This document shows, piece by piece, positions 10,443 to 20,022 of a stretch of DNA of 64,000 nucleotides; within the stretch, counting starts at the first letter, position 1, and every line of letters starts with the position of its first letter. Under the pieces are notes generated by a model that ran no database searches, was not told the origin of the DNA, and was given only the letters and a program-made list of their open reading frames with translations. This stretch comes from Pohlia nutans (lineage: Eukaryota > Streptophyta > Bryopsida > Bryales > Mniaceae), in the NCBI GenBank assembly GCA_022496805.1, contig CM040102.1, forward strand, positions 6,311,001-6,375,000. Direction: 5' to 3'. The translations under genes were made by a program, and so were the position numbers.

Positions 10443-13400
10443 TTATACCTCACGCCTCAACCTGTCCAAGGGCAACTTCTCAAGGGAGTGTATGTTCAAC
10501 TCAGAAATTAACCTCATCTTGTACACTTGACCTTTACCTGGTACTTCAATTGTAGAGGAATGTTTCAAAATTGTACCATCTACATCATCACTTTGCTCAA
10601 CATGTAACAATGTTGATTGCAAAACCACTGTGGCTTCTCTAAGAGGTCCATCATCAACATGATTGTTAGCTCTCTCCTTACATGTATCATGTGAACTATG
10701 AGCTAATGATTCATGACTAAAAGAAGGAAGGCAAGGGTCAGTCCATTTCCCTGACGTTTGAAGTACTTCCTTCATGGAAGCTCTTTCAACCCTATTTTGC
10801 GCCATGACAACACCCTCACGCCAAGCCTTCTTAAGATTCTCATCAGTCACTGAATCATAATCACACAAATTAGCACCTGCTACTTGGGCATTTGATAACC
10901 ACCATATATTCTTCCTCCTTCGAGATTGAGTAAATGATATTCCATCATCAGAATATCTAATCTGCTCAGTTCTACCAATCTGAGAACATCTTTCCATAGC
11001 TTCTCCAACACAAAATGTATGTTTGTTCTTCACTTGTTATCAAAGTAGGGAAAAAAAATCTTCATAATAAATCCGAACCAATGTTACTTAACGGGCATGG
11101 CAAATGGGGGTAGTCATTCTCATCATTCTAACATAATTTACAGCAGCATGACAAGCTATGTAACAATCGGTGCGAGTCTCTCTACTCATCCAATTTCTCC
11201 CAATGGTATGACCATTCTTTTGATGCAAAATATACTCTGTCCCATAATAAAGCATATGCGTAACAAATGATGCAAGCATTACCCTCTCATACATTGTTCC
11301 ACGTCCATAAAAAATCTCTAAGAATGCCCATAACACTTCTAAGTGAATGATTGTACCCAACACACATTCCTTCCTAAAAACCCCATTTACAACTACTCCG
11401 GCATGTAATTTCTCCAAACATGCTCTAACTCGAGGAAATGAAATACGTTGTACAACAGGGTAATTTTGTTTGTCCTTCACATTTATATCTTCATTCAACA
11501 AACCATGTTCATCCCTAGTAAACAACTCAATGACCAATTGCAAATGATTTTTGTGAGCCAAAAAATGTCCCCAAAATATTGTCCTTCGAGGACTCAACAA
11601 AGGGTTTCGAAGTTTCTTACCCACATGTATCGGGTCTTGTACCATGATCAATGGATGCCCATCAACAACCTCTGACTTTATTAAGAAGCCATCCTCATTG
11701 AGTCCAAATGTACCCTTGTAAATGCTCTCCAACATGATTTTTCTCCTCCTTGCATCACCATCACTTGCATGCCCCCTAAGAGGACCAACAACCGCTTCTA
11801 AATGTTTCTTGTGCAAAGCTGCGATACACAACCATTGCAACTTAACCTGGGCAGCATCAAACTTATTGCATGTGGTTAAAATTCCATAGATCAATCTAGG
11901 CATTCCTTTCACCAATGGATTTGCTACTAATACACGACACATGTTACCAACCTCCATGGTTGTAAAAGCATTTGTAATTGACTCAAAACTAGCAGCTGAT
12001 GGTTTAGGGTCAAATGAACATTTATGAGGAGTTTCAAGAGAAGCTTTTGTTCCACAAAATCCATCTATGAAGTCATTGCGCTTATTTAGAGTTGCTAGTG
12101 CAACACACGTGGTCTCATCTTCAAAGCATTCAAAGGGAATAGGACCTGAAATACCAAGTTTGGCTTTGCACTTCATTAGTATTGATGACAAATGAATAAA
12201 TGTTTCCTCATTCAATCCAACTGTGTACAAGAACCCCTCACTTTTATATATCTTTTGACTAGTATTCATAACTGGCCCTAACAAATTGGAAGAAAGGAAA
12301 TTATGTGTAGAAGCCCCACCAAAATTGTGAACTACCTCAAATAATTTCACAGTACTAGGGCTGTACCTCTTTCCGCGACCATCTCCACCATTCTTATGAA
12401 CAGACAACAAATTGGAGGCTGTTTCAAACAAGAGATTATACAACGTAGACCTTTTTTTGAAAGCTCCAGAATCAGCAGCCTTCCTAAACAACTCTGCTAT
12501 TTCAGGAAGTGAACCTTCAATCAATGTAGTCTTCAATTTATGCTGAAGATACTGATTGGCGGTTGTTGCTCTAGTCAAGGCCAAATTCAACATAAAAACT
12601 TGGCCACTACATGCATTAGCTCTCTTCTCCCATTCTCTTGCTGAGGCGATCATTTCCTCCCGCTGAAGATATTCAAAATGGGTACCCGATTGCATGGATC
12701 GTTCTCCTCTAGGAACAACCATGTCACTTGAACGCCAAACTCGTTTTTTGAAGTCAGCTAGTGTTGGGATCAAGGGACACATGTTACAAAACATAATTGA
12801 ACAATCAACATGCCTAAAAGTTCCTTTAATGTGAAAATTTTTACCATTTTTTTCTATGCATTGTGAATAATGCACGTCGGGATACCACAAGGCTCCAACA
12901 TGATGATCATTTAGTAGCAAGCTACAATCTACTACCTCATTATTGATAACTAATGACTTGTTGTAGAATCCATGACAAACATTCTTTTCCATGTAACTCA
13001 ATAGCACATGGTGTGGAATATCAATAGGGTTGGGGATAAATGATGGAGGATACTCAGCTGCTCCAAATCTGACCCCTTTTGCTAACGAGGCAGCAATGAT
13101 AAGTTGGCTACCTCCTGCACCAACAACATTCTTGTTTTTCACTCATTGTATGTGAGTAGCTCCTTTCATGTGGACGCTGATTGTATCTCCTTGTCCAAAC
13201 TTGCCCTTGTAATCACGTACTATGCATCTCCAATTATTCTCATCGATCATTGCAGCCCCTAAGTCATAACCCCACGGCCCACGCCTTTGTTAAAACCATA
13301 CATATGAAATTGTAATAAACCATGTTGTAAATTGAAGAAAAACAGAACAAATTGAATGGAATTAAAGGAATACCTTGAGAAGAATGCTTCACTATCCAAG

Positions 13401-14295
13401 ACCTCCTCTTTAATTCAATAAGTTTGATACTTGTAGCAGCTTCCAAATTGGACTCAATCACTCTCCTTTGTTCTAACAAAGCCATCTCGTGCTTTGATTT
13501 ATTGATAGGAACTCCACTTTTAAGAGGTAATTTGGGTTGGAGATGTATCTCAAAGTTAGACTAATTAAATGACTTCCCCGGGTTAATGCACATCTCTTTC
13601 TGACATGGATCACACCAAATGATCCAAGTTGACACACCCTTCTTGACATCCTTGGAAAGGCGTGGAACAAACCTACCAAAGTCACATTCAGGATACTTTT
13701 TGACTAACAATTCCCAATTCTTCTGTAGCTTTTTGGGTATGGCAATCGTATCAACATCTAAGCTATCACAAACATCAATGTCTGTAATCTCAGAGCTATT
13801 CTTACCCACAGGAAACTCCAATTCAACCTTGACACAACGAAGTGGGGTAACATTGACATTAGATACAACATCATTTAATTTCAACCTTTTAGTTACAGGC
13901 TCTTTCAAACATTCATTGTCATCATCAATCAGCATAATATCACCCTGCGATGAGGGAGTGGTGTTCACAACTGAATTTTGTGTAACCTTGTATGAACATG
14001 ATGGTGATATTGATGGTGGAGGCTTATGTAATGATCTGTGGCACCCACATGCACCGCATTTACGAGCATTGGCACCATCAGGATAAAACAATTGGCAACC
14101 ATCAACCCCACCATTGTGTTTCTTTACACAAACACCACTATCTGGAGGAATATCGCAAATTGCATGGTGAAAGCTTCTATGACAAGTGCAACAAACACAA
14201 AGCAAGGGGTTTTCATCTCAAGGGTCAAACAACAAACAACCATCTCCATTGCAACCTGTGAGGCGCTTGCACTCTAGGAATTTCACACCATCCAT
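10443..14295 (-). pseudogene. ZF-HD-finger / P-element-like transposase, three in-frame stops
   Basis: Exons 13374-14295, 11093-13258 and 10443-11032 join in frame through short introns into about 1,225 codons. Residues 9-43 and 56-90 are two copies of a ZF-HD-like finger (D-G-C-x-x-F-x-P ... C-x-x-C-x-C-H-R-x-x-H). Exon 2 carries the core: an R-Y-S-P-S-T-V-K-L-F segment, an acidic F-E-D-E block, S-D-G-D, then D-P-I-H-V-G-K-K-L-R-N, fitting the D-x-x-H-x-x-K-x-x-R-N pattern of P/THAP9 transposases (RNase H-like fold). Stops at 14218-14220 (TGA), 13561-13563 (TAG) and 13143-13145 (TGA) interrupt a frame that is otherwise open. The gene is probably a recently silenced copy. The small second intron (donor GTTAAG) is the least certain join. 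The family call rests on motifs, not on a search. Confidence 0.7.
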
Positions 14296-14439
14296 AGATG
14301 ATCCCAGAATGCTCCACACCAATAGAATTGCCACATCTGCAATCAAAAACAAATAATAATTAGAAATTCATGGCACCCCTTCACATCAAGATATTAAGAT
14401 ATGCTCTTGGGTATGCATTCCTTGTATCACAAAGACAAG

Positions 14440-14666
14440 TAACCCCTAAAGGACAAAGGATTCATGGTTTTAAAATGACAAATTCAGATGATCATATTGT
14501 GAAAATGATAATTCATATGAGACTAAATTTTATAGCATTTAAATCAATGAAGATCAATGCATATGTTTGTCAAAAAACACTCAAAGTTGAATAAAAGGAA
14601 GTCCACATAGAATGTACTCAAAACTGCTATACAAACATGATGCCCAATTGGTCCTTTAGGGGTTAA
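14440..14666. mobile_element. TTAA MITE (about 230-240 bp family)
   Basis: Runs from AACCCCTAAAGGACAAAGG to GGTCCTTTAGGGGTTAA. It is one of several copies of a non-coding family whose interior carries ATTCATGGTTTTAAAATGAC. It lies inside the P-like element, upstream of its transposase gene. Confidence 0.8.
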
Positions 14667-14689
14667 TTTCTATAGCCATGGGCTGGACT

Positions 14690-14905
14690 TTAACCCCTAA
14701 AAGACCAATGATTCTTGGTTTTTTAATGACATATTCAATAGATTATATTGTAAAAAATATAAATTTCTATGGGATCATATTCTATAACACCAAAATTAAT
14801 GAAGAATAGTGCTTTTGATGGTCCAAAAACAAATAGATTTAAAGAAAAAGAAGTCAACAAAGGACCTACTCTAAACTGCTAAAAGTACATAAGGCCCACA
14901 GTTGA
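14690..14905. mobile_element. TTAA MITE (same family), right end lost
   Basis: Starts TTAACCCCTAAAAGACCAATG only 24 bp after the previous copy, in the same orientation. The match fades near AAGTACATAAGGCCCACA, so the right terminus is missing. Confidence 0.65.
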
Positions 14906-16144
14906 GATCCATTACTCGGGTGGGAGTCCTTCCTCCAAGCTATTGCTAAACGTACATTTTTGCAGTCTGGACAATTCCATTTCTACGTTCTTTTGTTAGT
15001 GTAACAAGTTCTTGTACAGTGAGAACTGTATTTTATAGAAGTGCTTGGATCCCTGGATAAAAAGTATATACACGCTAAGTTATTCACACATGTTTTAGTT
15101 CAAGTTTTAATTCTCAAAGCTTGAATTAAAACACATTCTGAAGGTGAAAATTAGAGTAATCGTGTAGAGGTTTATTAAGATCGATTTGCAAGAGAAAAAC
15201 TAGAATCGATCTTCCAATGTAAGGCTAATTGGGGTGATATCAATCTGAAGACAATGGTCATGTGACTTATGTCATAAACATGAACTGTACGCATAACTGG
15301 AATGACTTATAATAACTCACTGTCCCTGGAGATGGGCAGAACAGGAATCATAAACTACCTTCCAGCTCAACGTACCCATTTAGTTTTCCGGGTACCTTTT
15401 GAGACTCTAGGTTTCAGCTGTACATATTGTTCTTTGTTTTTAAAATTATATCGTCTCTGCCCCCACCAAACCACAAAAACGCATTGTTTTCAAGGAGTTA
15501 CAAAATGCTTCGTTTTTAAGGAGTTACATGGGTGATCAATATAAACAAGCTGTAAAAGTAAATTTAAGGCAAATACCAAGGGAGAGACTACCCAATCCGC
15601 GTCACTCAAGCGCGGAGAGGGTAGCATTATTATACTGATCGGAAAGAGCTCTCTGGACCTTTAAGGACCAAGGGTGGATTCCATGTATGACCTATTAAAT
15701 CAACACACTAATCGAGAGAATGTTGCATCCTCACTTCTCATTAATTGATGTATACAAAGAAGTAAAAAGAAGAAAAAAGAATAAAGAAGAAAACAACTTC
15801 ATATTGAAGAGACTCACAGATTTCTACGAGATTGGTTCATATCAAGGTTTCAATATATCCTAAAGAAAAACAGTGATCACAAGCATTCAATCCACAACAT
15901 CAAACTCTTCACAAAAGTCACATCCAGTGCCTTGGAAAACTTACATGAAAATGACGATCAGCCACGAGAAAAAAGCTCCACAGCAATGAAAGATTGCAGA
16001 AGCGTGTCGCTAAACATTCAGATCTGCAAAATCACCAAACGCGAACTAGCCTCAAAAAACGTCATCCAAACCCGCCCGGTTAAAGCAAAGAGTTGAAGAC
16101 AAAAGTCCTACTTCGAATGTAATAGAGGTATGAGAAAAAAATAC
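14906..16144. other. Interior of the P-like element, no clear gene
   Basis: Between the nested MITEs and the candidate exon. A short GC-richer block (about 15590-15660) contains AAGCGCGGAGAGGGTAGC. No long open frame with a recognisable motif is present. The segment may contain 5' introns or promoter of the transposase gene. Confidence 0.3.
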
Positions 16145-16273
16145 CTGAACAGGATCGTAGTTCGCTTCTTTGAATGCCAAAGATGAGCCTCCCAAATCGT
16201 CGCAAGCATGCTCCACATCAATGCCCCGACTTAATTCCCCGCTTATTTTTCCGTCTATGGCCTCAAGACACAT
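16145..16273 (-). CDS. Candidate 5' exon within the P-like element
   Basis: The frame starts at an ATG (16273), M-C-L-E-A-I-D-G-K-I-S-G-E-L, continues to E-A-N-Y-D-P-V-Q and ends at a GTATTT donor, exactly 43 codons. It is GC-richer than its surroundings and looks coding. It could be a first exon of the transposase gene or a captured host exon. It does not join in frame directly to the acceptor just above 14338, so any link needs another exon. I do not recognise the sequence. Confidence 0.35.
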
Positions 16274-16452
16274 AAAGATAATACAAGGTTGCAAGCATGC
16301 TCTAAAGCAAAGACACAAAAGCTAAAAAGCTTAGACACAGAGGTTCGAGGGGAAATGGGAGAAAAGCGGCGCTGAGAAACAATGCACAAAAAATGAGACT
16401 GAAGGCAAACAATGAGAGTAAAACGGCACTGCGGCCCAAAACCCTAAACCAT

Positions 16453-16570
16453 GATACCCTCGGGATACCTCTATGATACCCTCTGGATACCTCTATGATA
16501 CCCTTGGGATACCTCTGATACCCTTAGGATACCTCTATGATACACTCGGGATACCTCTATGATACCCTAC
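16453..16570. repeat. 22-bp tandem repeat, about five copies
   Basis: The unit is GATACCCTCGGGATACCTCTAT with single-base variants; one unit lacks two bases and the last is partial. Each unit contains two GATACC blocks. It lies upstream of the candidate exon in the P-like element. Loosely similar GATACC-rich sequence occurs in an XLG intron near 60670. Confidence 0.85.
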
Positions 16571-16684
16571 CTCACAAACTACGATACATGGAAGACAAAG
16601 TCGGCACTTTCATGTTAAATAATAAATAAAAGTTGAAACAATGGAGATTGGCACTTTCAGAAGTAATAATTAAGAAATTGGCTA

Positions 16685-17085
16685 TCAAGCAAAACGTTTT
16701 ATCTTATTTTTTGAGTTTGAATTATTCGTAAAGTTGCCTTGGATTTTTCTTTATTATACTCTTATTTGTTCACTCCAAATAGTTAAAAGGTTTGGAAGAT
16801 CTTAGTGGTTTATCATTATTAGGTATGTAAGAGGTGTGTAAAAGCTTGATGGTCTTCAAAAGTTTTCAAAAGTTTTTTTAGATCCTTTCTTGGTGCTAAA
16901 AAACTTTTGAAAACTTTTGAAAACTTTTGAAAACCATCAAGCTCTTAGACACCTCTTACACACTTAACAATGATAAACGACCAAGATCTTTCACACCTTC
17001 TAACTCTTTGGAGTGAACAAATAAGAGTAATAGAGCAAAATTTTGCCTTGATTCTTCAAATCCAAAGTGACTTTACGGATAACTC
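16685..17085. mobile_element. Foldback element with long hairpin arms
   Basis: Two arms of nearly 200 bp are inverted copies of each other, meeting near 16880 around AAAGTTTTTTTAGATCC. They share GTAAGAGGTGTGTAAAAGC and the ACTCTTATTTGTTCACTCC block. Related copies are at 41740-41905 (one arm) and 52190-53100. No ORF. Confidence 0.75.
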
Positions 17086-17816
17086 CGTTGAGTGTTGTGT
17101 TTTCATCCAATTTTGTTGAGTGTTATGTTTTGGGTTTGTTTTATTTTTTTTAACTTTTTGTTGACTTTATTTTTGTTGATTTCGACAAAATACTTAATAA
17201 ATTTATTTATTTATTTGGCATTTTTTTGGGGAATTATTTATTGTCGATCCTACCTTTCACGTACAATAGCGAGCTTCTATCCCAACAATTAGCCCAATAA
17301 AATGCATGTGCATAATTTAAAAAAATCAAGACGAGAAGTTGCCTCCAATTAAAATTAAAAGTCATTGGCAGTGTTTTATTTATAATAAAAAAATCTTAAA
17401 ATTTTATTAAAATGCCCAAAAAGTTGGGTGGTTTGGCCTATGGTACATGTATTAAAAAAACTCATATAATTAGGTTTTTAATGCTATTATATGCTTCAAG
17501 GAGTATTCATTTTTTAGATATAATTACATTTTTGGATTCCTTGTTAGAAGGGCTACAAGAATTTCTCGTATTAAAACAAATTATATCACTTGAGATTGGA
17601 CTAAAATGCATTATAAGTGATTATAATCAAGTCCATATAATACGAGAGTTGCGTACCCGGGGTTGGGTTTCATCAAACATTTTATAGCGCATCTTTGAAA
17701 ATAGTGTTGAATTGGGACGTTAAAGGGTTAATTTTGAGAGTGGAGATTTGGAATTGCATTGACAAATGTGAATTGACTTATTAGAGATTGCCATTATTAC
17801 TTGCCAATTTTTGTAA

Positions 17817-18118
17817 GAGCATCCCCACTCCTACACGCTAGAGGTGACTCTCTCAAATTATTCATTTACATTTGAAGAGCCCTTGCACTTACACTCCCCA
17901 CCCTTGGAGGCCCCTCACACATCAAAAGTGCAAATAAAATAGTCAATGTACCAATCACAAGTAGAATGTGCGAATTTAGTCAACTAAATAGTGATTTGAA
18001 GGGCCATTTCTTGACACGCTAGGATCCAGAGTCAAGAGCCATTTTGGAAGGGCCGTTGGCACTTTTCGTTTACTTCTAGAGTGCAAGGGGCTTTGGGAGG
18101 GCTCCGATGGAGCTGCTC
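17817..18118. mobile_element. Harbinger-type MITE, TAA duplication
   Basis: Terminal GAGCATCCCCAC and ...GCTGCTC are flanked by TAA on both sides. Copies at 30745-31055, 51543-51843 and 55558-56063 share interior blocks such as CCAATCACAAGTAGAATG and nearly always the TAA flank, so this is one family of about 300 bp. Confidence 0.8.
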
Positions 18119-19907
18119 TAAGATTTTGACAAAACAAATCAAAGCAAGACTTACGTTCAAATTTGGTAATTACGTAAGGTAGAAATTCATTGTCTTGACT
18201 TTGAGCTGTTTGTAAATTTAGAATTATTATAATCATTTTTATGGATCCTCCCTCATATTTCAAGAAAATTTTAAAGTACAAAAATTATATTTAATTTAAA
18301 TATTGCATGGAATAAATTATGAATTTTTTGATAGTAGAGTAAATAAAATTGTGAGTAGGCTTTTCAATTTGTTAAACATTATCATAATCAATAAATGTTG
18401 TATGTGTGCTCGTAAGTTACGTTTACATTTCTTATATGTTTTTTTAGTCTATTCATGTTTTAGAACAATTTTACTTATTAGCTTATAATATTATAAAAAC
18501 CACTTTTGTGAATACCAAAACCATTATAGATTTAGATGACCTAGTCTTTTTTAATCACCTTATTAGCAACAACAAATCATCTATTTATAAAGTAACTCCT
18601 ATAAAAAGGATTAGAAAGAGCCACTACGCTTGAAGTACACATTTCAAAATTTCAAATTATCTATATGACTCTCTAAACAAGCGTGTGAAAAGGAATAACC
18701 TTATATTTTCATTTTATCTACTCCAAAGTATCAACTCTCTCAACATCTTGTAAATAAATTCCAGTGATTTTATAAAAAAATGCCAACCAAACATAGAAAA
18801 CAAAGATCATAATTATAGTATACAATCATATCGATCTTTCTCTTGTGTAATATACGATGTCATCCTTTTTAGAACCATAATTGAGCATAATTTATCAACA
18901 TTCAACCATTAAGGTTACATCCGGTACATGGCATGAAAGTAGAAGTCAACCATATTATAGAAAAATCAATTAAAAATGATTTTTAAATGATTTAAATATG
19001 TTCAAAGATTTATTTGAATATTTTCTAATATTTAAAATTTAAAAACTTTAATATTTAAATATCCATTTTCACATGTCAAACTAATGCTACATCATATTTC
19101 ATATTTAAAAAAAATTAATATTTTTTAAATTCAAAAGTTAAAATAAAAATAAAAACTCGAGGCCTCTATAAGGGCTCAAATTTCTTGTAATATCAACCCA
19201 TTTATTTCTAAGTTGGATGGGTTTTGAGTGATAAATTCATGTGACATGGCAAATTTAAAACTTCAAATTTCTTATTTGATTGTATCTTAATATATACATG
19301 TTATTGGATTTCTAAAATTGGCCTCTTTTTATTGAATGTAAAAAAACTCACTTTTACCGCATACACTTTTTTTACTATGATATTGTAATTGATCGTAAAT
19401 CTTCAAAAATGAACTTGATTTGAAATTTTGTTTTCAAAAAATGTCTTAGCACAATATTTGGATGAACAAATTACATTTCATCCATGTTTAACATATTTCA
19501 TCCACTTTGTGGATGTAAGGAGCTTCATCATTCAGTCACTAAGAAATGTGGAATTTTAGAGACAAAAAAAGGAAACAAGAAGGAATAAAGAAGGTAACAA
19601 CAAGATATTTGAAGTAGAAGATGATTGGATTACAAAGAAAAAGGTTTAAAATTCATTGTTTATCTCCTTGCTTGTCTCCAATGTAAAGATTTCTTCCACA
19701 TTTCTCCCTAATATAATTAACATTTGAAGTAAAATTGACTAAAGTGAGATAAAATTTTAGAATCAAGTTGCACAAAACGGTAACTTTATGCCACACCAAA
19801 GTAATTTTCTAGAAGGATGGGATTTGGAGGGTCAAAAATGTTATTGTTTCTTTTAACTAATGCAATTCCACAGACCAACATCGATATTCAACTTTTATCT
19901 TACTTGC

Positions 19908-20022
19908 GGAACAGGTCCAACGTGAACCGACCGAGTCATCCAGTTCTGTACAATTTGAGAAGCTGCTTAGAGACCCGGATCCAACCATCGTCACTGAGTT
20001 GTGTAGGGACTTTGAAGAGCCT
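19908..20022 (-). pseudogene. Duplicated fragment of the MTG1-like terminal exon
   Basis: Matches the 3' end of the last MTG1-like exon (28038-28152) with few differences. One base is missing in the AGGTCC/AGGGTCC run, which shifts the frame, and the match stops abruptly at GAAGAGCC. A 20-base remnant of the same exon edge survives at 25791-25810. It cannot encode a working protein. Confidence 0.85.

Larger units (their letters stand above)
10159..17661 (-). mobile_element. P-element-like transposon with ZF-HD-type fingers (7.5 kb)
   Basis: The left end reads CCCGGGTACGCAACTC and the right end is its inverse; the match extends to about 28 bp with a few transitions. Flanks are GTAGGGTT (10151-10158) and GTTGGGTT (17662-17669), an 8-bp target duplication with one mismatch. 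Eight bases is the duplication length of P elements (hAT elements also make 8). The element carries the transposase gene (10443-14295), a possible upstream exon (16145-16273), a 22-bp tandem repeat (16453-16570), a foldback (16685-17085) and two nested TTAA MITEs. Termini, duplication and coding content agree with one insertion into an older MITE. Confidence 0.8.
9308..17731. mobile_element. TTAA MITE split by a SINE and a P-like transposon (composite)
   Basis: The left end (TTAATCCTTTAGTGCGCCAG, 9308) and right end (GGGACGTTAAAGGGTTAA, to 17731) match the two different termini of the intact family members at 39857-40392 and 40389-41405. Between them lie a SINE (9407-9769) and the 7.5-kb element (10159-17661). 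Taking those out leaves a normal MITE of roughly 550 bp, so this was the oldest insertion. Confidence 0.8.

Noticed and set aside
11448..11675. Plus-strand frame antisense to the transposase
   Set aside because: Shadow of the long minus-strand coding exon.
13143..13145. In-frame TGA as a selenocysteine or readthrough codon
   Set aside because: Land plants lack the selenocysteine machinery, and the other stops (one is TAG) are better explained by C-to-T decay.
10159..17661. hAT identity for the 7.5-kb element, which would also give 8-bp duplications
   Set aside because: The ends do not start with the usual CAG/TAG-type hAT termini, and I see no hAT C-terminal dimerisation block; motifs fit P/THAP9 better. 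Not excluded without a profile search.
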